Position numbers and translations under genes: made by a program. This document shows positions 55,937 through 64,000 of a DNA stretch of 64,000 nucleotides, one piece after another. The stretch is from an uncultured Pelagibacteraceae bacterium (GTDB lineage Bacteria; Pseudomonadota; Alphaproteobacteria; Pelagibacterales; Pelagibacteraceae). The notes beneath the pieces are model-generated. The model was not told the DNA's origin. It ran no database searches and saw nothing but the letters and a program-made list of their open reading frames with translations. The stretch is taken from assembly GCA_902611405.1 (NCBI GenBank), contig CACLZL010000002.1, positions 1 through 64,000 on the forward strand, read 5' to 3'. Numbering within the stretch: position 1 is the stretch's first letter; every line of letters begins with the position of its first letter.

Positions 55937-57427
55937 ATGAATACAAACCTTAAAATTTCAAATGTAACAAAAATATATCCTGGGTGTATCGCAAACGATA
56001 ATGTTTCACTCGAGTTTAGTAGTGGTAAAATTTATGCTCTTCTTGGAGAAAATGGTGCTGGAAAATCTACACTGGTTAAAATTCTATCAGGCGTCATCAT
56101 TCCGGACGAAGGAAAAATTTATTTAAATGAAAATAATCTAAAGCTTAATTCGCCATTAGATGCAAAAAAAAATGATATTGGAATGGTATTCCAGCATTTT
56201 AACCTTTTCGAAACTTTATCAGTATTTGAAAACTTAATAATAGACTCAGATGAACAAAGAGAAAGTTTGAGAGAAAAAATTGATACAACTATGAGAAAAT
56301 ATAATTTTTCAATTGATCTTGATATTCCTGTTCTAAATCTTTCAGCGGGTCAAAAGCAGAAAGTAGAAATAATAAGATGCCTAATAAGGAGTCCAAAAGT
56401 TTTAATTATGGATGAGCCAACATCTGTATTAACAGAACAAGAAACAAGTGAATTGTTTTTATCTTTGAAAAAATTTTCTGAAGAAGGAATTTTAATTATT
56501 TATATAACCCATAAATTAAAGGAAGTTATGCAACTTTGTGATGAAGTTGCTGTAATGAGAAGAGGAAAATTAGTTTCTGTAAGCCAAATTAAGAATGAAA
56601 ATATTGAGTCACTTGCTAACAAAATGGTGGGTCAGAACTTAAAAACTATTAAGAAAAAAATATCAAAAACATCATCAGATCAATTGATTAAAATAACCAA
56701 TCTTAATTTTACAAGTGAAGATCCTTTTGAAACAAATTTGGTTGATATTAATTTTTCTGTTAATCGAGGTGAATGTTTGGGAATTGCCGGTATATCAGGA
56801 AACGGTCAAAGTGAATTATTTCAAGTATTAAGCGGTGAAATTATTTCGGAAAAGAGATCTATTGAATTTAATAATAATTACATAGGAGATTTAAATCCTC
56901 AAGATAGAAGAGAATATTTGATGGCTTTTTCTCCAGAAGATAGGCTTGAGCAAGCTGCAATTCCACAAATGGCAATTTTTGAAAATGTAGCTCTAAATAA
57001 TTTTAAGTCCTCAAATTTTTTTAATAATGGGTTGATAAATGAAAACAAGATTAAAGAACATTCAAAAAAAATAATTTCAGATTTTAATGTTAATACGGAC
57101 AACATAGAATTAAAAAGTCAATTCTTGTCTGGAGGAAATCTGCAAAAATTAATTATAGGAAGAGAATTAATAACATCTCCAGATTTACTAATTTGTTTTA
57201 ATCCAACTTGGGGTCTAGATGTTGGAGCGATAAATTATATCCATGAGACATTGATTAAAATTAATGAACAAAATAAATCAATCATATTGATATCTACAGA
57301 TACTGATGAGTTATTAAAGTTAAGTGATAAAATTTCGGTAATTCATAAAGGAAAATTATCAAAAATTATGAATGCTGAAGAGGTTACCTCTGAAAAACTT
57401 GGGATACTTATGGGAGGAGGAAATTGA
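55937..57427 (+). CDS. Nucleoside/BMP-type ABC transporter ATP-binding protein
   Basis: A 496-residue protein with two ATPase domains in tandem, as in sugar and BMP-family nucleoside importers. The first has GENGAGKST (about residues 38-46), LSAGQKQK and LIMDEPTSVL. The second has the degenerate P-loop GISGNGQSEL and LSGGNLQKLIIGREL. FSPEDR and NPTWGLDVGAI are typical of this subfamily. It energises the permeases encoded next; the stop overlaps the TTG start of the first by 4 nt. Confidence 0.93.
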   Translation: MNTNLKISNVTKIYPGCIANDNVSLEFSSGKIYALLGENGAGKSTLVKILSGVIIPDEGKIYLNENNLKLNSPLDAKKNDIGMVFQHFNLFETLSVFENLIIDSDEQRESLREKIDTTMRKYNFSIDLDIPVLNLSAGQKQKVEIIRCLIRSPKVLIMDEPTSVLTEQETSELFLSLKKFSEEGILIIYITHKLKEVMQLCDEVAVMRRGKLVSVSQIKNENIESLANKMVGQNLKTIKKKISKTSSDQLIKITNLNFTSEDPFETNLVDINFSVNRGECLGIAGISGNGQSELFQVLSGEIISEKRSIEFNNNYIGDLNPQDRREYLMAFSPEDRLEQAAIPQMAIFENVALNNFKSSNFFNNGLINENKIKEHSKKIISDFNVNTDNIELKSQFLSGGNLQKLIIGRELITSPDLLICFNPTWGLDVGAINYIHETLIKINEQNKSIILISTDTDELLKLSDKISVIHKGKLSKIMNAEEVTSEKLGILMGGGN

Positions 57428-58488
57428 TTAAAATTGTAAAAAGAGATCAGCCTTCAAAGGTTATATTTTTCTTCACACCAGTTCTAGCTATTTTTCTTAC
57501 ATTAGTAGCAGGTGGTTTGATTTTTTTAATTTTAGGTTTTAAACCATTTGAAGCTCTTAAATTTTTTTTCATAGTTCCAATTGCAGACAAGTATGGTTTT
57601 AGCGAATTACTTTTAAAAGCTACTCCACTTTGTTTGATAGCAATTGGTTTATCTTTTTGTTTTAAAAGTAATAACTGGAATATTGGAGCCGAAGGTCAAT
57701 TAACTTTCGGAGCTATAGTTTCTGGAGGAGTTGCATTATTATTTTATGATCAAGAGGGATTTTATATTCTTCCAATAGTTATTTTAGCTGGTGCAATCGG
57801 TGGTATGCTATATGCATCCATACCTGCAATCTTAAAAACTTACTTTAATACAAACGAAATATTAGTAAGTCTTATGTTGGTATATGTTTCAAAATTAATT
57901 TTAGACTATCTTGTTGTTGGTCCTTGGAGCAATCCAGAGGGATTTAATTTTCCTGAAACAAGACAGTTCAGTGATTCTGCAAGACTTCCGTTGTTATTTG
58001 AAGGGCTAAGAATTCACGCAGGAATATTTTTAGCATTGGCTGCAGTAGTCATAAGTTGGTTTGTTTTCTATAAAACATATTTGGGTTTCCAAATGAAAGT
58101 TTCAGGTTTTAGTTTAAAAACAGCAAAATATGCCGGCTACAAAGGTAAAAAAATGATTATCCTAGTTTTTTTAATAAGTGGTGCATGTGCAGGTTTAGCT
58201 GGAGTTGGGGAAATAACAGGACCTATTGGACAGCTTCATAGAGAAGTTTCTCCAGATTATGGTTTTACTGCAATAATAGTAGCATTTTTAGGACGTTTGC
58301 ATCCTGTTGGCATCATCTTTGCATCTCTAGTTGTTGCAATAACTTATTTAGGTGCTGAAACAGCACAAATATTTATGCAAATTCCTAAATATACTGGTCA
58401 AGTCTTTCAAGGAATGATTTTATTTTTTCTTTTAGCATCAGATTATTTACTTTTTTTCAAAATTAAATTTATAGGTACAAAAAAATGA
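57424..58488 (+). CDS. Nucleoside/BMP-type ABC transporter permease 1 (TTG start)
   Basis: A 354-residue permease with about ten helices. The N-terminus begins with a TTG codon at 57424 that overlaps the upstream stop (TTGA). GAEGQLTFGAIVSGG (about residues 89-103) and PAILKTYFNTNEILVSLMLVYV are typical of the YufP-like subunit. It forms the membrane pore with permease 2. Its stop overlaps permease 2 by 4 nt. No alternative ATG gives a complete first helix. Confidence 0.92.
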   Translation: MIKIVKRDQPSKVIFFFTPVLAIFLTLVAGGLIFLILGFKPFEALKFFFIVPIADKYGFSELLLKATPLCLIAIGLSFCFKSNNWNIGAEGQLTFGAIVSGGVALLFYDQEGFYILPIVILAGAIGGMLYASIPAILKTYFNTNEILVSLMLVYVSKLILDYLVVGPWSNPEGFNFPETRQFSDSARLPLLFEGLRIHAGIFLALAAVVISWFVFYKTYLGFQMKVSGFSLKTAKYAGYKGKKMIILVFLISGACAGLAGVGEITGPIGQLHREVSPDYGFTAIIVAFLGRLHPVGIIFASLVVAITYLGAETAQIFMQIPKYTGQVFQGMILFFLLASDYLLFFKIKFIGTKK

Positions 58489-59417
58489 TCGTCGATATAA
58501 ATTTTATTGGACTGATAATTGCATCAATCATGGCCTCCGCTGTTCCTTTGATCCTGGCGTCTTGTGGTGAACTTATTACAGAAAGGTCTGGTGTTCTAAA
58601 CCTTGGTGTTGAAGGAATGATGATCATTGGCGCTATATCAGGCTTCGCATTAATGACAGTGACAGGAAGTTTGATTATAGCAGTTTTTGGGGCAATGTTA
58701 GCTGGAGTTTTAATTTCAACTATTTTTGCATTCCTTACTCAAACATTGATTACAAATCATGTTGCCACTGGTTTGGCACTTACCATATTTGGAATTGGTA
58801 TTTCTGCGATGATAGGAAAAAATTTTGTAGGCATACCTGGAAAAGAGTTTCCTGTTTTGTTTGAAGGTTTAAAAGACACAATGCCACTTATAAGCCCTAT
58901 ATTATTTGGACATTCAATTGTTTTTTATTTTGCTTTTGCCCTTCCCTTCATAACTAGCTATTTTTTAAAAAAAACAAAAATTGGATTAATTGTAAGAGCT
59001 GTAGGAGACTCACCTGAGTCTGCATCTAATCAAGGAATAAATGTTAGGTTAGTACGTTACGCTTGTATACTTTATGGAGGCGCTATGTGTGGACTTGCAG
59101 GTGCATATTTATCAATGATTTATACTCCTCAGTGGATTGAAAATATGACAGGCGGTAGGGGCTGGATTGCACTAGCTTTAGTCGTTTTTTCGACATGGAA
59201 CCCAATTAAAATTTTAATCGGTGCTATGATTTTTGGAGGATTGACTATTATTCAATTTCATATGCAAGCAATCGGAGTAAGAATTCCTGTACAATTTTTA
59301 ACAGCTCTACCTTACATTGTTACAATAATAGTTTTAGTTGTAATTTCTCGTGATAGTAGAAAAATAAGGCTAAGTACTCCTAGTTCTTTGGGGAAATCTT
59401 TTCATAAAGACAATTAA
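58485..59417 (+). CDS. Nucleoside/BMP-type ABC transporter permease 2
   Basis: A 310-residue permease with eight to ten helices, YufQ-like. SCGELITERSGVLNLGVEGMM (about residues 26-46) is the family hallmark, and the EAA-like loop is VGDSPESASNQGINV. It pairs with permease 1. A 78-nt spacer separates it from the binding-protein gene. Confidence 0.93.
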   Translation: MIVDINFIGLIIASIMASAVPLILASCGELITERSGVLNLGVEGMMIIGAISGFALMTVTGSLIIAVFGAMLAGVLISTIFAFLTQTLITNHVATGLALTIFGIGISAMIGKNFVGIPGKEFPVLFEGLKDTMPLISPILFGHSIVFYFAFALPFITSYFLKKTKIGLIVRAVGDSPESASNQGINVRLVRYACILYGGAMCGLAGAYLSMIYTPQWIENMTGGRGWIALALVVFSTWNPIKILIGAMIFGGLTIIQFHMQAIGVRIPVQFLTALPYIVTIIVLVVISRDSRKIRLSTPSSLGKSFHKDN

Positions 59418-59438
59418 TTACAAAATAATTATTTTTTT

Positions 59439-59456
59439 TTAGATAATTTAATCTAA
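59439..59456 (+). promoter_or_regulatory. Short dyad in the leader of the binding-protein gene
   Basis: TTAGAT-AATTTA-ATCTAA, 6-bp arms, lies 40 nt before the ATG at 59496. It may be an operator or the -10 area of an extra promoter for the abundant binding protein. Evidence is weak. AAGGGG serves as ribosome site. Confidence 0.3.
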
Positions 59457-59495
59457 GTTTAGTCTTATTAAAAAATCAAAAGGGGAAATAAATTT

Positions 59496-60566
59496 ATGCA
59501 TAAATTTTTTATTCGTTCTTTCGTCTCTTCTTTAGTTTTATTATTTACGTTTACTGTAGCTGCAACTGCAAAAGATGTTAAAGCAGCATTTGTTTATATT
59601 GGCCCAACTGGTGACCATGGATGGACATATCAGCATGATGTAGGTAGAAAAGCTGTTGAAGCTGCCGGATTTAAAACAACTTACGTAGAAGGTGTTCCAG
59701 AAAGTGCTGATGCCGAGAGGGTTCTTAGACAATTAGCTAATTCTGGTCATGATGTTATCTTTACAACTAGTTTTGGATATATGAATCCAACTAACAAAGT
59801 TGCAAAAGAGTTTCCAAATGTAAAATTTGAACATGCTACTGGATATAAAAGAGAACATCCAAATGTTTCTACATACGCAGCTAGATTCTACGAAGGTAGA
59901 ACTATCTTAGGAACAATTGCTGGAACTATGACAAAATCAAATGTTATTGGTTATGTTGCATCTTTTCCAATTCCTGAAGTTATCAGGGGTATCAATTCAT
60001 TTACTTTAGCGGCTCAAAAAGTTAATCCAAATATTAAAACTAAAATTGTTTGGGCTTTCACTTGGTACGATCCAGGTAAAGAAGCAGAAGCAGCAAAAGC
60101 TTTAATTGACCAAGGTGCTGATGTAATTGCTCAACATACAGATAGTACTGCTATTGTTCAAATTGCTGAAAAAGCTGGAGTATATGCTTTTGGACAAGCA
60201 AGTGATATGGACAAGTTTGCTCCTAAAGCTGTATTGACTTCAGTTGAAAACAATTGGGGACCATATTATGTAGATAGAGTTAAAGCCGTTGCAAATGGTA
60301 CATGGAGCCAAAAAGATACTTGGCATGGTATTGGAGATGGCATGGTTGTAATATCTGATTTAGACTCACAAATGCCAGCTGACCTAAGATCAAAAGTTAA
60401 AAAACTTCAGGCAGATTTAGCATCTGGAAAAGTTCATTCTTTCACAGGACCAATTTATGACCAGAAAGGCAATTTAATGGTTGCTGAGGGCAAAACTGCA
60501 GATGACGGAATGCTTGCAGGAATGATGACTTACGTTAAAGGTGTTGAAGGAGATATACCTAAGTAA
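59496..60566 (+). CDS. BMP-family ABC transporter substrate-binding protein
   Basis: A 356-residue periplasmic binding protein of the BMP/PnrA class. A signal peptide (about residues 1-25, ending ATA-K) is followed by KAAFVYIGPTGDHGWTYQHD. VIFTTSFGYMNP and the FEHATGY and VIAQHTDSTAIVQIAE segments are typical. BMP proteins bind purine nucleosides such as guanosine and inosine; here the neighbours support that. It is last in the operon and has a terminator. Codon use is less AT-biased, suggesting high expression. Confidence 0.95.
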   Translation: MHKFFIRSFVSSLVLLFTFTVAATAKDVKAAFVYIGPTGDHGWTYQHDVGRKAVEAAGFKTTYVEGVPESADAERVLRQLANSGHDVIFTTSFGYMNPTNKVAKEFPNVKFEHATGYKREHPNVSTYAARFYEGRTILGTIAGTMTKSNVIGYVASFPIPEVIRGINSFTLAAQKVNPNIKTKIVWAFTWYDPGKEAEAAKALIDQGADVIAQHTDSTAIVQIAEKAGVYAFGQASDMDKFAPKAVLTSVENNWGPYYVDRVKAVANGTWSQKDTWHGIGDGMVVISDLDSQMPADLRSKVKKLQADLASGKVHSFTGPIYDQKGNLMVAEGKTADDGMLAGMMTYVKGVEGDIPK

Positions 60567-60590
60567 TCAGTTTTCATTTAAAAAATTTTA

Positions 60591-60619
60591 AAAGGCCGGT
60601 TTTTTAACTGGCCTTTTTT
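60591..60619 (+). terminator. Terminator after the BMP operon
   Basis: AAAGGCCGGT (60591-60600) pairs with ACTGGCCTTT (60607-60616), with one G-T wobble, around a T-rich loop, then TTT. It overlaps the stop of the convergent phosphoribosyltransferase gene (60618-60620). Confidence 0.88.
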
Positions 60620-61142
60620 ATGTCTGATGTTTTTTTTTGATTTCTTCGATCCTTAATTCTTCATAAATTTCGAAGGGCTGTACTATCCAAGGATTATCAG
60701 GAAGTCTATTTGCGCAGAAGTCTGGCTCAAATGTTGATTTCTTTTTTTTAAATAATGTTGCAGTTTTAATATCTTCTATTTTATCCTTAATGGGTTCGTA
60801 TTTTTTTAACCAGTCTATACTCTTGTTGAAAGTAATTCCAGTATCAGATAAATCATCACATAAAAGTATTTTCCCACCCATACTGGGTGCTATCGAACTC
60901 ATTTCTCTTGAAAACACAATATCTCCCTGCTCATCCTCTACTCCTTTGCCACTGTAAGACTCAACTGCAAGATATGCACATTTTAATTTAAATATTCTGC
61001 TTAATACATCTATCATTGGTGCTGCTCCACGCATGATGCCAATCAGTATTGTTGGTTTATATCCACTTTCATCAATTTGGATTGCAAGCTTCTCAACAGT
61101 TTTGTTGTACTCGTCCCAGCTGACAATCATTTTTTCAGACAT
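60618..61142 (-). CDS. Purine phosphoribosyltransferase (xanthine/guanine type)
   Basis: A 174-residue type I PRTase. The PRPP-binding motif is LLCDDLSDTGITF (about residues 93-105, acidic pair at 96-97). The flexible hood SYSGKGVEDEQGD and the first loop IGIMRGAAPM also fit. DNPWIVQPFE resembles the C-terminal base-binding part of xanthine-guanine PRTases (Gpt). It turns xanthine or guanine plus PRPP into XMP or GMP, giving a salvage branch for imported purines. It is the last gene of the catabolic minus-strand operon. Confidence 0.85.
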   Translation of the reverse strand: MSEKMIVSWDEYNKTVEKLAIQIDESGYKPTILIGIMRGAAPMIDVLSRIFKLKCAYLAVESYSGKGVEDEQGDIVFSREMSSIAPSMGGKILLCDDLSDTGITFNKSIDWLKKYEPIKDKIEDIKTATLFKKKKSTFEPDFCANRLPDNPWIVQPFEIYEELRIEEIKKKHQT

Positions 61143-61158
61143 AATTTTTTATATCTAG

Positions 61159-62067
61159 TTATTTAAATAATAAAACTAAAACTGCAAGAACGATAAGTGC
61201 TATTATTGAAGAAATTAGAATATACAACCTATGAATGTTTCTTCCTCTCAAATTAAAATAATGTCTTGCTACACCAGAAATAACGGCAATCGCACATAAT
61301 ATTAACCAATTATATTGATGATAAACTAAAAAGCTCGAATGCCCAGAAAGCATTATAAACAGAACTAAAAAAGTTGAATAATTATTGTGAATTGATCGTT
61401 GTTTAGCTGCTAAAGATAAACTCATGTCAAATTTTTCGCCTTTTTCACTACTACTAATTATGTTCATTTGATTAGGTATAATTACTGTAAAAACATTACC
61501 AAACATATTAGTACCAATGATTAATCCAACACTCAAAATTGCAAATTTAGGTCCAAATAATTTTGTGAGACCGAAAGAAACGAGAGTTAACAAAATTATT
61601 CCTGTGCTTATAAATAAAATATTATTCTCAATTAATTTTGATTTGCATAAGAGATCATAAATAAACCAAGCTACAATCAATGATAAAAGCGAGATAATAA
61701 TGGCATAACTAGGAGGCATTAACAGAACACGCTTATCAACCATCAATACTCCAGCGTTATAATAATAAATTACAACTAAGAGCAACATTCCAGTTACAAA
61801 GGTTAAGTAACTTTGCCACTTGAAGATTACTAATCTATTTAAGTAATCTTGAGGTGGAGATGTTTTTAACCTTGAAAGTTTATAAAAAAAACCAGAATGC
61901 ATCAGATATCCTTCACCATCGATATCATCACTTGTTATATTTTTATTTAAATTATTATCTAAGTAATTAAATAAAAAACTATTACCTACCCATAATATTG
62001 CAAATAATACATGACCCCATCTAAGAATAACTTCTAACCATTTTATTGTATAAGGTAAAAATTCCAT
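61159..62067 (-). CDS. puuD: PuuD-like urate hydroxylase, membrane domain only
   Basis: A 302-residue membrane protein with about eight helices. The start WLEVILRWGHVLFAILWVGNS and the later NVFTVIIPNQ and RSIHNNYSTFLVLFIMLSGH match the Urate_ox_N domain of PuuD, which hydroxylates urate to 5-hydroxyisourate. Most PuuD proteins end in a cytochrome c domain with CxxCH. Here no CxxCH exists, and the protein stops after the last helix. Electrons must then go to a separate carrier. It sits between guanine deaminase and PRTase genes, supporting a purine role. Confidence 0.85.
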   Translation of the reverse strand: MEFLPYTIKWLEVILRWGHVLFAILWVGNSFLFNYLDNNLNKNITSDDIDGEGYLMHSGFFYKLSRLKTSPPQDYLNRLVIFKWQSYLTFVTGMLLLVVIYYYNAGVLMVDKRVLLMPPSYAIIISLLSLIVAWFIYDLLCKSKLIENNILFISTGIILLTLVSFGLTKLFGPKFAILSVGLIIGTNMFGNVFTVIIPNQMNIISSSEKGEKFDMSLSLAAKQRSIHNNYSTFLVLFIMLSGHSSFLVYHQYNWLILCAIAVISGVARHYFNLRGRNIHRLYILISSIIALIVLAVLVLLFK

Positions 62068-62537
62068 TAATATTTTATTTTATCTACTTTTTTATCCCAA
62101 ATTTCAAATGCTTTTAAAGCTTCATCTCTGAGCATTTGTACCATTTTAATTTTCCTATCATCAATTTTTTTTGGGATTTCTGTATAAATAAAGGAGTCAT
62201 CGAAATCTATATTTTTTGCATCTTCTCTAGTATTTGCATAATATATTTTATCCAACCTTGACCAATAAATTGCTGAGAGACACATCGGGCAAGGTTCACA
62301 AGAAGTATAAATCTCACATCCAGAAAGATCAAAAGTATTTAAATTTTTACAGGCTTCTCTAATTGCTACTATTTCTCCGTGAGCAGTTGGATCATTTGAA
62401 GAAGTAACTTTATTTGAACCCTCTGCAATAATCTTATCATCCTTAACTATAACACTTCCAAAGGGACCACCAATTGTATTTGCACTATTTATTGAAAGTT
62501 CAATAGCTTTCGCCATAAATTTTTTTTTATCTTCCAT
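62067..62537 (-). CDS. guaD: Guanine deaminase, cytidine-deaminase-fold type
   Basis: A 156-residue zinc deaminase resembling Bacillus GuaD. The segment GGPFGSVIVKDDKII (about 23-37), H53-G-E55 and C83/C86 in CEPCPMC, plus KVTSSNDPTAHGEIVAIR, are diagnostic. NIDFDDSFIYTEI matches the guanine-specific C-terminal part. It deaminates guanine to xanthine, the substrate for the xanthine dehydrogenase next upstream (1 nt gap). Its stop shares a base with the puuD start. Confidence 0.92.
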   Translation of the reverse strand: MEDKKKFMAKAIELSINSANTIGGPFGSVIVKDDKIIAEGSNKVTSSNDPTAHGEIVAIREACKNLNTFDLSGCEIYTSCEPCPMCLSAIYWSRLDKIYYANTREDAKNIDFDDSFIYTEIPKKIDDRKIKMVQMLRDEALKAFEIWDKKVDKIKY

Positions 62538-62538
62538 T

Positions 62539-64000
62539 TTAATTTTTTATTTTATTTTTAATTTTGTTAATACTCATTAAAATTCTTTCAGGGGTTGCTG
62601 GTGCATTTAGTTCTGGTGCAAACTGATAATTTCCAATTGAAGCAACTGCATCTTTTATTGCATAAAAAACACTCATGGCTAGCATTAGAGGAGGTTCACC
62701 AGTCGTCTTTGCTTTATTAACAACTTTTTCTTTATTTATTCCCTCTTTAAAAATTTCTACGTTAAATTTTTTTGGAATATCACTTACAGCAGGTATTTTA
62801 TACGTTGATGGAGAGAAAGTTGTAATCTGACCATCCGATTTCCACTTTAATTCCTCTATTGTTAGCCACCCTTGTCCCTGCACAAAACCACCCTCTATCT
62901 GACCTAGTTCTAGTGCTGGATTTATTGGTTTGCCGGCATCATGCAAGATATCCACTCTTTCCAGTATATTTTCACCAGTCAATGTATCTACAGTTACTTC
63001 CGAAACAGCTGCTCCGTAACAAAAGTAATAAAAAGGTCTTCCTCTAAATTTTTTTTTATCAAAATTAATTTTTGGTGTTGAGTAGAAGCCTGAAGAAGAA
63101 AGAGAAATTCTATTTAAATATGCCTCTTGAATTATGCTTTTAAATTCAAATTGTCTGTTTCCAAATATTAAATATTGATCTTTATAAATTGCCTCTTGGT
63201 TGTAGATCTTATATTTTTTCTTAATAAATTTTTCTAAATTTAATTTAATTTTTGCTACTGCGTTTAATGCTGCAGCACCATTAAGATCAGTTGTTGAAGA
63301 TGCGGCACTAGCTGAAGTATTTGGAACCTTGGCTGTATTTGTTGATGAAATATGTACTAAACTATAAGGTAATCCCAAAGAGTTAGCCACTATTTGAGCT
63401 ATCTTTGTGTGGGTCCCCTGACCCATTTCAATACCCCCATGATTTAAATGAACACTGCCGTCTGTATAAATATGAACTAAAGCTCCAGCTTGATTTAAAT
63501 GAATTGTTGTAAAAGAAATACCAAATTTTAAAGGTGTAATAGCTATACCTTTCTTTTTAAATCTATTTTTTTCATTAAATTTTTTTATATTAGAATATCT
63601 TTTCTTATAATTAGATTTATTTTCTAGATTTTTAAATATTTCATTAATAACGTTATCTTCAATTGTCATCCCATAATGAGTTACATTTCGTTTATCTTTT
63701 TGATAAAAATTTTTCTTTCTGACTTCTATAGGATCTTTTTTTAAATACCTTGATATATTATCTATAATATTTTCTATGGCCATCATCCCTTGATTTCCAC
63801 CGAAGCCTCTAAATGCAGTCGAAGTTGGAATATTTGTCTTGCAAAGATTATTTATTACCTCAATATCTGGAATATAATATGCATTATCTATATGAAGCAA
63901 AGCTCTCTCATTTATTGCAGCTGATAAATCAGGTGACATTCCACAATTTGAGGATAAGTTTATTTTTAATCCTTCGATAATTCCTTCATCATTAAAACCA
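62539..64000 (-). CDS. xdhB: Xanthine dehydrogenase molybdopterin subunit, C-terminal part (cut by window end)
   Basis: An open frame enters from the right edge and ends at 62539, giving the last 486 residues. It begins GFNDEGIIEGLKINLSSNCG. Family marks are AFRGFGGNQG (molybdopterin site), HLNHGGIEMGQGTHTK, a Ser/Thr-rich SASAASSTTDLNG stretch and the catalytic Glu in TGEPPLMLAMS. These define the XdhB-type subunit, which oxidises hypoxanthine and xanthine to urate. The 5' part and the FAD/FeS subunit lie outside. It is upstream of guaD and puuD in one operon, so the substrate is very likely xanthine. Confidence 0.95.
   Translation of the reverse strand, partial: GFNDEGIIEGLKINLSSNCGMSPDLSAAINERALLHIDNAYYIPDIEVINNLCKTNIPTSTAFRGFGGNQGMMAIENIIDNISRYLKKDPIEVRKKNFYQKDKRNVTHYGMTIEDNVINEIFKNLENKSNYKKRYSNIKKFNEKNRFKKKGIAITPLKFGISFTTIHLNQAGALVHIYTDGSVHLNHGGIEMGQGTHTKIAQIVANSLGLPYSLVHISSTNTAKVPNTSASAASSTTDLNGAAALNAVAKIKLNLEKFIKKKYKIYNQEAIYKDQYLIFGNRQFEFKSIIQEAYLNRISLSSSGFYSTPKINFDKKKFRGRPFYYFCYGAAVSEVTVDTLTGENILERVDILHDAGKPINPALELGQIEGGFVQGQGWLTIEELKWKSDGQITTFSPSTYKIPAVSDIPKKFNVEIFKEGINKEKVVNKAKTTGEPPLMLAMSVFYAIKDAVASIGNYQFAPELNAPATPERILMSINKIKNKIKN

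Overview
The window is very AT-rich, densely packed, and its genes match those of a streamlined marine alphaproteobacterium. The best fit is the SAR11 clade (Pelagibacterales). The reasons are a retinal-synthesis module, an alphaproteobacterial cox operon with the ctaB / small gene / ctaG / cox3 / surf1 order, many 1-4 nt start/stop overlaps, convergent genes that overlap at their 3' ends, and a purine uptake and catabolism block. This assignment is inference from gene content and composition; no rRNA or tRNA gene was seen.

Region 1 (1-4530, + strand) holds the end of a carotenoid operon (crtB end, crtY, blh), which supplies retinal for a rhodopsin. It runs straight into ispH, thrB and rnhA. 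Region 2 (4522-12659, - strand) is a long operon reading cox2, cox1, ctaB, a 41-residue membrane protein, ctaG/cox11, cox3, SURF1, thrC and a peroxiredoxin, with rsmE upstream. Region 3 (12676-15570) has a haloacid-dehalogenase-like hydrolase, a pirin, a quinone oxidoreductase and a DUF2721 membrane protein. Region 4 (15620-21245) is ubiA followed by lipid A/Kdo envelope genes (MsbA-like exporter, waaA, lpxK, lpxL-like). Region 5 (21249-29693) has a DUF2093 gene, purD-rsmD, and a minus-strand operon HAD - ribF - ileS - lspA - DUF3035 lipoprotein - pgi.

Region 6 (29761-37332) starts with groES-groEL behind a heat-shock-type promoter. It is followed by an accessory block of about 5.5 kb: an HNH endonuclease, a DUF2130 coiled-coil protein with a PD-(D/E)XK-like residue pattern, small basic ORFs, a secreted cysteine-rich protein, a glycosyltransferase-like protein and an SDR. 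The block carries a dispersed short repeat, small tandem repeats, an orphan hairpin and a possible gene remnant. It is the most island-like part of the window.

Region 7 (37383-52855) returns to mostly core genes: typA, a YczE-type membrane protein, a DUF6134 protein, a renalase-like oxidoreductase and tldD/pmbA. It then has a DCC thiol protein, and a minus-strand operon (DapA-like aldolase, cfa, Lys-rich coiled-coil protein, small membrane protein) divergent from an epimerase/GT9 pair. A membrane J-domain protein and oligopeptidase B close it. Region 8 (52868-64000) starts with hsp20 and continues as a purine module. That module has an NCS2 permease, a deaminase, a complete BMP-type nucleoside ABC transporter, a purine phosphoribosyltransferase, a PuuD-like urate hydroxylase without its cytochrome c domain, guanine deaminase and xanthine dehydrogenase XdhB (cut by the window edge). 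Together these would import nucleosides or bases, salvage part through PRPP, and oxidise the rest through xanthine and urate.

No IS element, CRISPR array or complete prophage was seen. The least explained pieces are the nuclease cassette beside groEL with its repeats, the coiled-coil protein next to cfa, and the operator-like dyad ahead of the purine ABC operon.
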